In this document: in pieces, positions 9,659-23,500 of the stretch
How the letters are laid out: the number at the start of each line of letters is the position of its first letter
Position numbering within the stretch: the stretch's first letter is position 1
Notes under the pieces: generated by a model
The model's database searches: none
Seen by the model: only the letters and a program-made list of their open reading frames with translations
What the model was told of the DNA's origin: nothing
Assembly: GCF_914767665.1 (NCBI RefSeq)
Contig: NC_059502.1
Span: 43,821,812-43,885,811, forward strand
Length of the DNA: 64,000 bases
Source of the DNA: Harmonia axyridis
Lineage: Eukaryota > Arthropoda > Insecta > Coleoptera > Coccinellidae
Reading direction: 5' to 3'
Program-made: the position numbers and the translations under genes

Positions 9659-12105
9659 TCGTCGCAGACCCCTCATATAAAAACTTTCGTGATCTACGTG
9701 AACACATCAATAGAAAAAGAGGTATATTATCACCAAGAAGGAACTTTTAATTTTTTACAATTTTTTAAGGTCCGGGGTAAGGAAAATTCGAGAAAATTCA
9801 TTCTCTCTACAAAAATCGTTATATCTCCTAAACTTTTCGTCGCAGACCCCTCAGATAAAAACTTTCGTGATCTACGTGAACAGATCAATAGAAAAAGAGG
9901 TATTTTATTACCAAGAAAGATCTTTTAATTTTTTACAATTTTTCAAGGTCCGGGGTAAGGAAAATTCGAGAAAATTCAATCTCTCTATAAAAATCGTTAT
10001 ATCTCCTAAACTATTCGTCGCAGACTCCTCAAATAAAAACTTTCGTGATCTTCATGACCAGATCAATAGAAAAAGAGGTATATTATTACCAAGAAGGAAC
10101 TTTTAATTTTTTACAATTTTTTAAGGTCCGGGGTAAGGAAAATTCGAGAAAATTCGAGAAAATTTTTCGACTCAAATATTGTCAGGCGAGAGTGGGATTC
10201 GAATAACCATGAACTGCCAACACCAACTCTGCTTACCGATTTTCCGTAGTCCCCATAGTTTAGGAGAAATTTGAAGTCGAAATTTTTGGAAAAAACCGTA
10301 AAAATTCAATCTCTCTATAAAAATCGTTACATCTCCTAAACTATTCGTCGCAGACCCCTCATATAAAAACTTTCGTGATCTACGTGAACACATCAATAGA
10401 AAAAGAGGTATATTATCACCAAGAAGGAACTTTTAATTTTTTACAATTTTTTAAGGTCCGGGGTAAGGAAAATTTCGAGAAAAAACAATCTCTCTACAAA
10501 AATCGTTATATCTCCTAAACTATTCGTCGCAGACCCCTCAAATAAAAACTTTCGTGATCTACGTGAACAGATCAATAGAAAAAGAGGTATTTTATTACCA
10601 AGAAAGATCTTTTGATTTTTTACAATTTTTCAAGGTCCGGGGTAAGGAAAATTCGAGAAAATTCAATCTCTCTACAAAAATCGTTATATCTCCTAAACTA
10701 TTCGTCGCAGACACCTCATATAAAAACTTTCGTGATCTACGTGAACAGATCAATAGAAAAAGAGGTATATTATCACCAAGAAGGAACTTTTAATTTTTTA
10801 CAATTTTTTAAGGTCCGGGGTAAGGAAAATTCGAGAAAATTCATTCTCTCTACAAAAATCGTTATATCTCCTAAACTTTTCGTCGCAGACCCCTCAAATA
10901 AAAACTTTCGTGATCTACGTGAACAGATCAATAGAAAAAGAGGTATTTTATTACCAAGAAAGATCTTTTAATTTTTTACAATTTTTCAAGGTCCGGGGTA
11001 AGGAAAATTCGAGAAAATTCAATCTCTCTATAAAAATCGTTATATCTCCTAAACTATTCGTCGCAGACTCCTCAAATAAAAACTTTCGTGATCTTCATGA
11101 CCAGATCAATAGAAAAAGAGGTATATTATTACCAAGAAGGAACTTTTAATTTTTTACAATTTTTTAAGGTCCGGGGTAAGGAAAATTCGAGAAAATTCGA
11201 GAAAATTTTTCGACTCAAATATTGTCAGGCGAGAGTGGGATTCGAATAACCATGAACTGCCAACACCAACTCTGTTTACCAATTTTCCGTAGTCCCCATA
11301 GTTTAGGAGAAATTTGAATTCGAAATTTTTGGAAAAAACCGTAAAAATTCAATCTCTCTACAAAAATCGTTATATCTCCTAAACTATTCGTCGCGGACTG
11401 CTCAAATAAAAACTTTCGTGATCTACATGACCAGATCAATAGAAAAAGAGGTATATTATTACCAAGAAGGAACTTTCAATTTTTTACAATTTTTTAAGGT
11501 CCGGGGTAAGAAAAATTCGAGAAAATTCGAGAAAATTTTTCGACTCAAATATTGTCAGGCGAGAGTGGGATTCGAATAACCATGAACTGCCAATACCAAC
11601 TCTGCTCACCGATTTTCCGTAGTCCTCATAGTTCAGGAGGAATTTGAATTCGAAATTTTTGGAAAAAACCGTAAAAATTCAATCTCTCTACAAAAATCCT
11701 TATATCTCCTAAACAATTCGTTGCAAACCCCTCAAATAAAAACTTTCGTGATCTACGTGACCAGATCAATAGAAAAAGAGGTATATTATCACCAAGAAGG
11801 AACTTTTAATTTTTTACAATTTTTTAAGGTCCGGGGTAAGGAAAATTCGAGAAAATTCAATCTCTCTACAAAAATCGTTATATCTCCTAAACTTTTCGTC
11901 GCAGACCCCTCAAATAAAAACTTTCGTGATCTACGTGAACAGATCAATAGAAAAAGAGGTATATTATCACCAAGAAGGAACTTTTAATTTTTTACAATTT
12001 TTCAAGGTCCGGGGTAAGGAAAATTCGAGAAAATTCAATCTCTCTACAAAAATCGTTATATCTCCTAAACTATTCGTCGCAGACCCCTCAAATAAAAACT
12101 TTCGT

Positions 12106-12132
12106 GATCTTCGTGAACTACGTGAACAGATC
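12106..12132 (+). repeat. 9-bp expanded GATCT...AGATC region (187-bp unit, example)
   Basis: In 178-bp units GATCT and AGATC, which are reverse complements, flank an 8-bp spacer. Here the spacer is 17 bp because CGTGAAC-type sequence is repeated. This 9-bp gain defines the 187-bp class, also seen near 12471, 14032, 14903, 15268, 16319, 28889, 31872, 37251 and 50998. Confidence 0.75.
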
Positions 12133-12599
12133 AATAGAAAAAGAGGTATATTATCACCAAGAAGGAACTTTTAATTTTTTACAATTTTTTAAGGTCCGGG
12201 GTAAGGAAAATTCGAGAAAATTCAATCTCTCTACAAAAATCGTTATATCTCCTAAACTATTCGTCGCAGACACCTCATATAAAAACTTTCGTGATCTACG
12301 TGAACAGATCAATAGAAAAAGAGGTATATTATCACCAAGAAGGAACTTTTAATTTTTTACAATTTTTTAAGGTCCGGGGTAAGGAAAATTCGAGAAAATT
12401 CAATCTCTCTACAAAAATCGTTATATCTCCTAAACTATTCGTCGCAGACCCCTCAAATAAAAACTTTCGTGATCTTCGTGAACTACGTGAACAGATCAAT
12501 AGAAAAAGAGGTATATTATCACCAAGAAGGAACTTTTAATTTTTTACAATTTTTTAAGGTCCGGGGTAAGGAAAATCCGAGAAAATTCAATCTCTCTAC

Positions 12600-15500
12600 A
12601 AAAATCGTTATATCTCCTAAACTATTCGTCGCAGACCCCTCAAATAAAAACTTTCGTGATCTACGTGAACAGATCAATAGAAAAAGAGGTATTTTATTAC
12701 CAAGAAAGATCTTTTGATTTTTTACAATTTTTCAAGGTCCGGGGTAAGGAAAATTCGAGAAAATTCAATCTCTCTATAAAAATCGTTATATCTCCTAAAC
12801 TATTCGTCGCAGATTGCTCAAATGAAAACTTTCGTGATCTACATGACCAGATCAATAGAAAAAGAGGTATATTATTACCAAGAAGGAACTTTCAATTTTT
12901 TACAATTTTTTAAGGTCCGGGGTGAGAAAAATTCGAGAAAATTCGAGAAAATTTTTCGACTCAAATATTGTCAGGCGAGAGTGGGATTCGAATAACCATG
13001 AACTGCCAATACCAACTCTGCTCACCGATTTTCCGTAGTCCCCATAGTTTAGGAGAAATTTGAAGTCGAAATTTTTGGAAAAAACCGTAAAAATTCAATC
13101 TCTCTATAAAAATCGTTACATCTCCTAAACTATTCGTCGCAGACCCCTCATATAAAAACTTTCGTGATCTACGTGAACACATCAATAGAAAAAGAGGTAT
13201 ATTATCACCAAGAAGGAACTTTTAATTTTTTACAATTTTTTAAGGTCCGGGGTAAGGAAAATTCGAGAAAATTCATTCTCTCTACAAAAATCGTTATATC
13301 TCCTAAACTTTTCGTCGCAGACCCCTCAAATAAAAACTTTCGTGATCTACGTGAACAGATCAATAGAAAAAGAGGTATTTCATTACCAAGAAAGATCTTT
13401 TAATTTTTTACAATTTTTCAAGGTCCGGGGTAAGGAAAATTCGAGAAAATTCAATCTCTCTATAAAAATCGTTATATCTCCTAAACTATTCGTCGCAGAC
13501 TCCTCAAATAAAAACTTTCGTGATCTTCATGACCAGATCAATAGAAAAAGAGGTATTTTATTACCAAGAAGGAACTTTTAATTTTTTACAATTTTTTAAG
13601 GTCCGGGGTAAGGAAAATTCGAGAAAATTCGAGAAAATTTTTCGACTCAAATATTGTCAGGCGAGAGTGGGATTCGAATAACCATGAACTGCCAACACCA
13701 ACTCTGCTTACCGATTTTCCGTAGTCCCCATAGTTTAGGAGAAATTTGAATTCGAAATTTTTGGAAAAAACCGTAAAAATTCAATCTCTCTACAAAAATC
13801 GTTATATCTCCTAAACTATTCGTCGCATACCCCTCAAATAAAAACTTTCGTGATCTACAGACCAGATCAATAGAAAAAGAGGTATATTATTACCAAGAAG
13901 GAACTTTTAATTTTTTACGATTTTTTAAAGTCCGGGGTAAGGAAAATTCGAGAAAATTCAATCTCTCTACAAAAATCGTTATATCTCCTAAACTATTCGT
14001 CGCAGACCCCTCAAATAAAAACTTTCGTGATCTTCGTGAACTACGTGAACAGATCAATAGAAAAAGAGGTATATTATCACCAAGAAGGAACTTTTAATTT
14101 TTTACAATTTTTTAAGGTCCGGGGTAAGGAAAATTTCGAGAAAAAACAATCTCTCTACAAAAATCGTTATATCTCCTAAACTATTCGTCGCAGACCCCTC
14201 AAATAAAAACTTTCGTGATCTACGTGAACAGATCAATAGAAAAAGAGGTATTTTATTACCAAGAAAGATCTTTTGATTTTTTACAATTTTTCAAGGTCCG
14301 GGGTAAGGAAAATTCGAGAAAATTCAATCTCTCTATAAAAATCGTTATATCTCCTAAACTATTCGTCGCGGACTGCTCAAATAAAAACTTTCGTGATCTA
14401 CATGACCAGATCAATAGAAAAAGAGGTATATTATTACCAAGAAGGAACTTTCAATTTTTTACAATTTTTTAAGGTCCGGGGTAAGAAAAATTCGAGAAAA
14501 TTCGAGAAAATTTTTCGACTCATATATTGTCAGGCGAGAGTGGGATTCGAATAACCATGAACTGCCAATACCAACTCTGCTCACCGATTTTCCGTAGTCC
14601 CCATAGTTCAGGAGGAATTTGAATTCGAAATTTTTGGAAAAAACCGTAAAAATTCAATCTCTCTACAAAAATCGTTATATCTCCTAAACTATTCGTCGCA
14701 TACCCCTCAAATAAAAACTTTCGTGATCTACGTGACCAGATCAATAGAAAAAGAGGTATATTATTACCAAGAAGGAACTTTTAATTTTTTACAATTTTTC
14801 AAGGTCCGGGGTAAGGAAAATTCGAGAAAATTCAATCTCTCTACAAAAAACGTTATATCTCCTAAACTATTCGTGGCAGACCCCTCAAATAAAAACTTTC
14901 GTGGTCTTCGTGAACTACGTGAACAGATCAATAGAAAAAGAGGTATATTATCACCAAGAAGGAACTTTTAATTTTTTACAATTTTTTAAGGTCCGGGGTA
15001 AGGAAAATTCGAGAAAAATCAATCTCTCTACAAAAATCGTTATATCTCCTAAACTATTCGTCGCAGACACCTCATATAAAAACTTTCGTGATCTACGTGA
15101 ACAGATCAATAGAAAAAGAGGTATATTATCACCAAGAAGGAACTTTTAATTTTTTACAATTTTTTAAGGTCCGGGGTAAGGAAAATTCGAGAAAATTCAA
15201 TCTCTCTACAAAAATCGTTATATCTCCTAAACTATTCGTCGCAGACCCCTCAAATAAAAACTTTCGTGATCTTCGTGAACTACGTGAACAGATCAATAGA
15301 AAAAGAGGTATATTATCACCAAGAAGGAACTTTTAATTTTTTACAATTTTTTAAGGTCCGGGGTAAGGAAAATTCGAGAAAATTCAATCTCTCTACAAAA
15401 ATCGTTATATCTCCTAAACTATTCGTCGCAGACCCCTCAAATAAAAACTTTCGTGATCTACGTGAACAGATCAATAGAAAAAGAGGTATTTTATTACCAA

Positions 15501-18500
15501 GAAAGATCTTTTGATTTTTTACAATTTTTCAAGGTCCGGGGTAAGGAAAATTCGAGAAAATTCAATCTCTCTATAAAAATCGTTATATCTCCTAAACTAT
15601 TCGTCGCAGATTGCTCAAATGAAAACTTTCGTGATCTACATGACCAGATCAATAGAAAAAGAGGTATATTATTACCAAGAAGGAACTTTCAATTTTTTAC
15701 AATTTTTTAAGGTCCGGGGTAAGAAAAATTCGAGAAAATTCGAGAAAATTTTTCGACTCAAATATTGTCAGGCGAGAGTGGGATTCGAATAACCATGAAC
15801 TGCCAATACCAACTCTGCTCACCGATTTTCCGTAGTCCCCATAGTTTAGGAGAAATTTGAAGTCGAAATTTTTGGAAAAAACCGTAAAAATTCAATCTCT
15901 CTATAAAAATCGTTACATCTCCTAAACTATTCGTCGCAGACCCCTCATATAAAAACTTTCGTGATCTACGTGAACACATCAATAGAAAAAGAGGTATATT
16001 ATCACCAAGAAGGAACTTTCAATTTTTTACAATTTTTTAAGGTCCGGGGTAAGGAAAATTCGAGAAAATTCAATCTCTCTACAAAAATCGTTATATCTCC
16101 TAAACTATTCGTCGCAGACACCTCATATAAAAACTTTCGTGATCTACGTGAACAGATCAATAGAAAAAGAGGTATATTATCACCAAGAAGGAACTTTTAA
16201 TTTTTTACAATTTTTTAAGGTCCGGGGTAAGGAAAATTCGAGAAAATTCAATCTCTCTACAAAAATCGTTATATCTCCTAAACTATTCGTCGCAGACCCC
16301 TCAAATAAAAACTTTCGTGATCTTCGTGAACTACGTGAACAGATCAATAGAAAAAGAGGTATATTATCACCAAGAAGGAACTTTTAATTTTTTACAATTT
16401 TTTAAGGTCCGGGGTAAGGAAAATTCGAGAAAATTCAATCTCTCTACAAAAATCGTTATATCTCCTAAACTATTCGTCGCAGACCCCTCAAATAAAAACT
16501 TTCGTGATCTACGTGAACAGATCAATAGAAAAAGAGGTATTTTATTACCAAGAAAGATCTTTTGATTTTTTACAATTTTTCAAGGTCCGGGGTAAGGAAA
16601 ATTCGAGAAAATTCAATCTCTCTATAAAAATCGTTATATCTCCTAAACTATTCGTCGCAGATTGCTCAAATGAAAACTTTCGTGATCTACATGACCAGAT
16701 CAATAGAAAAAGAGGTATATTATTACCAAGAAGGAACTTTCAATTTTTTACAATTTTTTAAGGTCCGGGGTAAGGAAAATTCGAGAAAATTCAATCTCTC
16801 TACAAAAATCGTTATATCTCCTAAACTATTCGTCGCAGACCCCTCAAATAAAAACTTTCGTGATCTACGTGAACAGATCAATAGAAAAAGAGGTATTTTA
16901 TTACCAAGAAAGATCTTTTGATTTTTTACAATTTTTCAAGGTCCGGGGTAAGGAAAATTCGAGAAAATTCAATCTCTCTATAAAAATCGTTATATCTCCT
17001 AAACTATTCGTCGCAGATTGCTCAAATGAAAACTTTCGTGATCTACATGACCAGATCAATAGAAAAAGAGGTATATTATCACCAAGAAGGAACTTTTAAT
17101 TTTTTACAATTTTTTAAGGTCCGGGGTAAGGAAAATTCGAGAAAATTCAATCTCTCTACAAAAATCGTTATATCTCCTAAACTATTCGTCGCAGACCCCT
17201 CAAATAAAAACTTTCGTGATCTACGTGAACAGATCAATAGAAAAAGAGGTATTTTATTACCAAGAAAGATCTTTTGATTTTTTACAATTTTTCAAGGTCC
17301 GGGGTAAGGAAAATTCGAGAAAATTCAATCTCTCTATAAAAATCGTTATATCTCCTAAACTATTCGTCGCAGATTGCTCAAATGAAAACTTTCGTGATCT
17401 ACATGACCAGATCAATAGAAAAAGAGGTATATTATTACCAAGAAGGAACTTTCAATTTTTTACAATTTTTTAAGGTCCGGGGTAAGAAAAATTCGAGAAA
17501 ATTCGAGAAAATTTTTCGACTCAAATATTGTCAGGCGAGAGTGGGATTCGAATAACCATGAATTGCCAATACCAACTCTGCTCACCGATTTTCCGTAGTC
17601 CCCATAGTTTAGGAGAAATTTGAAGTCGAAATTTTTGGAAAAAACCGTAAAAATTCAATCTCTCTATAAAAATCGTTACATCTCCTAAACTATTCGTCGC
17701 AGACCCCTCATATAAAAACTTTCGTGATCTACGTGAACACATCAATAGAAAAAGAGGTATATTATCACCAAGAAGGAACTTTTAATTTTTTACAATTTTT
17801 TAAGGTCCGGGGTAAGGAAAATTCGAGAAAATTCATTCTCTCTACAAAAATCGTTATATCTCCTAAACTTTTCGTCGCAGACCCCTCAAATAAAAACTTT
17901 CGTGATCTACGTGAACAGATCAATAGAAAAAGAGGTATTTTATTACCAAGAAAGATCTTTTAATTTTTTACAATTTTTCAAGGTCCGGGGTAAGGAAAAT
18001 TCGAGAAAATTCAATCTCTCTATAAAAATCGTTATATCTCCTAAACTATTCGTCGCAGACTCCTCAAATAAAAACTTTCGTGATCTTCATGACCAGATCA
18101 ATAGAAAAAGAGGTATATTATTACCAAGAAGGAACTTTTAATTTTTTACAATTTTTTAAGGTCCGGGGTAAGGAAAATTCGAGAAAATTCGAGAAAATTT
18201 TTCGACTCAAATATTGTCAGGCGAGAGTGGGATTCGAATAACCATGAACTGCCAACACCAACTCTGCTTACCGATTTTCCGTAGTCCCCATAGTTTAGGA
18301 GAAATTTGAATTCGAAATTTTTGGAAAAAACCGTAAAAATTCAATCTCTCTACAAAAATCGTTATATCTCCTAAACTATTCGTCGCATACCCCTCAAATA
18401 AAAACTTTCGTGATCTACAGACCAGATCAATAGAAAAAGAGGTATATTATTACCAAGAAGGAACTTTTAATTTTTTACGATTTTTTAAGGTCCGGGGTAA

Positions 18501-20508
18501 GGAAAATTCGAGAAAATTCAATCTCTCTACAAAAATCGTTATATCTCCTAAACTATTCGTCGCAGACCCCTCAAATAAAAACTTTCGTGATCTTCGTGAA
18601 CTACGTGAACAGATCAATAGAAAAAGAGGTATATTATCACCAAGAAGGAACTTTTAATTTTTTACAATTTTTTAAGGTCCGGGGTAAGGAAAATTTCGAG
18701 AAAAAACAATCTCTCTACAAAAATCGTTATATCTCCTAAACTATTCGTCGCAGACCCCTCAAATAAAAACTTTCGTGATCTACGTGAACAGATCAATAGA
18801 AAAAGGGGTATTTTATTACCAAGAAAGATCTTTTGATTTTTTACAATTTTTCAAGGTCCGGGGTAAGGAAAATTCGAGAAAATTCAATCTCTCTATAAAA
18901 ATCGTTATATCTCCTAAACTATTCGTCGCGGACTGCTCAAATAAAAACTTTCGTGATCTACATGACCAGATCAATAGAAAAAGAGGTATATTATTACCAA
19001 GAAGGAACTTTCAATTTTTTACAATTTTTTAAGGTCCGGTAAGAAAAATTCGAGAAAATTCGAGAAAATTTTTCGACTCATATATTGTCAGGCGAGAGTG
19101 GGATTCGAATAACCATGAACTGCCAATACCAACTCTGCTCACCGATTTTCCGTAGTCCCCATAGTTCAGGAGGAATTTGAATTCGAAATTTTTGGAAAAA
19201 ACCGTAAAAATTCAATCTCTCTACAAAAATCGTTATATCTCCTAAACTATTCGTCGCATACCCCTCAAATAAAAACTTTCGTGATCTACGTGACCAGATC
19301 AATAGAAAAAGAGGTATATTATTACCAAGAAGGAACTTTTAATTTTTTACAATTTTTCAAGGTCCGGGGTAAGGAAAATTCGAGAAAATTCAATCTCTCT
19401 ACAAAAATCGTTATATCTCCTAAACTATTCGTGGCAGACCCCTCAAATAAAAACTTTCGTGGTCTTCGTGAACTACGTGAACAGATCAATAGAAAAAGAG
19501 GTATATTATCACCAAGAAGGAACTTTTAATTTTTTACAATTTTTTAAGGTCCGGGGTAAGGAAAATTCGAGAAAAATCAATCTCTCTACAAAAATCGTTA
19601 TATCTCCTAAACTATTCGTCGCAGACACCTCATATAAAAACTTTCGTGATCTACGTGAACAGATCAATAGAAAAAGAGGTATATTATCACCAAGAAGGAA
19701 CTTTTAATTTTTTACAATTTTTTAAGGTCCGGGGTAAGGAAAATTCGAGAAAATTCAATCTCTCTACAAAAATCGTTATATCTCCTAAACTATTCGTCGC
19801 AGACCCCTCAAATAAAAACTTTCGTGATCTTCGTGAACTACGTGAACAGATCAATAGAAAAAGAGGTATATTATCACCAAGAAGGAACTTTTAATTTTTT
19901 ACAATTTTTTAAGGTCCGGGGTAAGGAAAATTCGAGAAAATTCAATCTCTCTACAAAAATCGTTATATCTCCTAAACTATTCGTCGCAGACCCCTCAAAT
20001 AAAAACTTTCGTGATCTACGTGAACAGATCAATAGAAAAAGAGGTATTTTATTACCAAGAAAGATCTTTTGATTTTTTACAATTTTTCAAGGTCTGGGGT
20101 AAGGAAAATTCGAGAAAATTCAATCTCTCTATAAAAATCGTTATATCTCCTAAACTATTCGTCGCAGATTGCTCAAATGAAAACTTTCGTGATCTACATG
20201 ACCAGATCAATAGAAAAAGAGGTATATTATTACCAAGAAGGAACTTTCAATTTTTTACAATTTTTTAAGGTCCGGGGTAAGAAAAATTCGAGAAAATTCG
20301 AGAAAATTTTTCGACTCAAATATTGTCAGGCGAGAGTGGGATTCGAATAACCATGAACTGCCAATACCAACCCTGCTCACTGATTTTCCGTAGTCCCCAT
20401 AGTTTAGGAGAAATTTGAAGTCGAAATTTTTGGAAAAAACCGTAAAAATTCAATCTCTCTATAAAAATCGTTACATCTCCTAAACTATTCGTCGCAGACC
20501 CCTCATAT
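12600..20508 (+). repeat. Segmental duplication within satellite B, about 3.35 kb at 4.56-kb offset
   Basis: The order of unit classes and inserts from about 12,600 to 15,950 recurs from about 17,160 to 20,508, shifted by 4,558-4,560 bp, with the same diagnostic substitutions (CATTCTCTC, GGGGACGATTTTT-type variants, GTGGCAGACC). The intervening 16.0-17.2 kb is a local expansion. Boundaries are good to about 100 bp. Confidence 0.75.
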
Positions 20509-23500
20509 AAAAACTTTCGTGATCTACGTGAACACATCAATAGAAAAAGAGGTATATTATCACCAAGAAGGAACTTTTAATTTTTTACAATTTTTTAAGG
20601 TCCGGGGTAAGGAAAATTCGAGAAAATTCATTCTCTCTACAAAAATCGTTATATCTCCTAAACTTTTCGTCGCAGACCCCTCAAATAAAAACTTTCGTGA
20701 TCTACGTGAACAGATCAATAGAAAAAGAGGTATTTTATTACCAAGAAAGATCTTTTAATTTTTTACAATTTTTCAAGGTCCGGGGTAAGGAAAATTCGAG
20801 AAAATTCAATCTCTCTATAAAAATCGTTATATCTCCTAAACTATTCGTCGCAGACTCCTCAAATAAAAACTTTCGTGATCTTCATGACCAGATCAATAGA
20901 AAAAGAGGTATATTATTACCAAGAAGGAACTTTTAATTTTTTACAATTTTTTAAGGTCCGGGGTAAGGAAAATTCGAGAAAATTCGAGAAAATTTTTCGA
21001 CTCAAATATTGTCAGGCGAGAGTGGGATTCGAATAACCATGAACTGCCAACACCAACTCTGTTTACCGATTTTCCGTAGTCCCCATAGTTTAGGAGAAAT
21101 TTGAATTCGAAATTTTTGGAAAAAACCGTAAAAATTCAATCTCTCTACAAAAATCGTTATATCTCCTAAACTATTCGTCGCATACCCCTCAAATAAAAAC
21201 TTTCGTGATCTACAGACCAGATCAATAGAAAAAGAGGTATATTATTACCAAGAAGGAACTTTTAATTTTTTACGATTTTTTAAAGTCCGGGGTAAGGAAA
21301 ATTCGAGAAAATTCAATCTCTCTACAAAAATCGTTATATCTCCTAAACTATTCGTCGCAGACCCCTCAAATAAAAACTTTCGTGATCTTCGTGAACTACG
21401 TGAACAGATCAATAGAAAAAGAGGTATATTATCACCAAGAAGGAACTTTTAATTTTTTACAATTTTTTAAGGTCCGGGGTAAGGAAAATTCGAGAAAAAA
21501 CAATCTCTCTACAAAAATCGTTATATCTCCTAAACTATTCGTCGCAGACCCCTCAAATGAAAACTTTCGTGATCTACGTGAACAGATCAATAGAAAAAGA
21601 GGTATTTTATTACCAAGAAAGATCTTTTGATTTTTTACAATTTTTCAAGGTCCGGGGTAAGGAAAATTCGAGAAAATTCAATCTCTCTATAAAAATCGTT
21701 ATATCTCCTAAACTATTCGTCGCGGACTGCTCAAATAAAAACTTTCGTGATCTACATGACCAGATCAATAGAAAAAGAGGTATATTATTACCAAGAAGGA
21801 ACTTTCAATTTTTTACAATTTTTTAAGGTCCGGGGTAAGAAAAATTCGAGAAAATTCGAGAAAATTCGAGAAAATTTTTCGACTCAAATATTGTCAGGCG
21901 AGAGTGGGATTCGAATAACCATGAACTGCCAATACCAACTCTGCTCACCGATTTTCCGTAGTCCTCATAGTTCAGGAGGAATTTGAATTCGAAATTTTTG
22001 GAAAAAACCGTAAAAATTCAATCTCTCTACAAAAATCCTTATATCTCCTAAACAATTCGTTGCAAACCCCTCAAATAAAAACTTTCGTGATCTACGTGAC
22101 CAGATCAATAGAAAAAGAGGTATATTATCACCAAGAAGGAACTTTTAATTTTTTACAATTTTTTAAGGTCCGGGGTAAGGAAAATTCGAGAAAATTCAAT
22201 CTCTCTACAAAAATCGTTATATCTCCTAAACTTTTCGTCGCAGACCCCTCAAATAAAAACTTTCGTGATCTACGTGAACAGATCAATAGAAAAAGAGGTA
22301 TTTTATTACCAAGAAAGATCTTTTAATTTTTTACAATTTTTCAAGGTCCGGGGTAAGGAAAATTCGACAAAATTCAATCTCTCTACAAAAATCGTTATAT
22401 CTCCTAAACTATTCGTCGGAGACCCCTCAAATAAAAACTTTCGTGATCTACATGACCAGATCAATAGAAAAAGAGGTATATTATTACCAAGAAGGAACTT
22501 TCAATTTTTTACAATTTTTTAAGGTCCGGGGTAAAAAAAATTCGAGAAAATTCGAGAAAATTTTTCGACTCAAATATTGTCAGGCGAGAGTGGGATTCGA
22601 ATAACCATGAACTGCCAATACCAACTCTGCTCACCGATTTTCCGTAGTCCCCATAGTTTAGGAGAAATTTGAAGTCGAAATTTTTGGAAAAAACCATAAA
22701 AATTCAATCTCTCTATAAAAATCGTTATATCTCCTAAACTATTCGTCGCAGACACCTCATATAAAAACTTTCGTGATCTACGTGAACAGATCTATAGAAA
22801 AAGAGGTATATTATCACCAAGAAGGAACTTTTAATTTTTTACAATTTTTTAAGGTCCGGGGTAAGGAAAATTCGAGAAAATTCAATCTCTCTACAAAAAT
22901 CGTTATATCTCCTAAACTATTCGTCGCAGACCCCTCAAATAAAAACTTTCGTGATCTACGTGAACAAATCAATAGAAAAAGAGGTATTTTATTACCAAGA
23001 AAGATCTTTTGATTTTTTACAATTTTTCAAGGTCCGGGGTAAGGAAAATTCGAGAAAATTCAATCTCTCTATAAAAATCGTTATATCTCCTAAACTATTC
23101 GTCGCGGACTGCTCAAATAAAAACTTTCGTGATCTACATGACCAGATCAATAGAAAAAGAGGTATATTATTACCAAGAAGGAACTTTCAATTTTTTACAA
23201 TTTTTTAAGGTCCGGGGTAAGAAAAATTCGAGAAAATTCGAGAAAATTTTTCGACTCAAATATTGTCAGGCGAGAGTGGGATTCGAATAACCATGAACTG
23301 CCAATACCAACTCTGCTCACCAATTTTCCGTAGTCCCCATAGTTTAGGAGAAATTTGAAGTCGAAATTTTTGGAAAAAACCGTAAAAATTCAATCTCTCT
23401 ATAAAAATCGTTACATCTCCTAAACTATTCGTCGCAGACCCCTCATATAAAAACTTTCGTGATCTACGTGAACACATCAATAGAAAAAGAGGTATATTAT

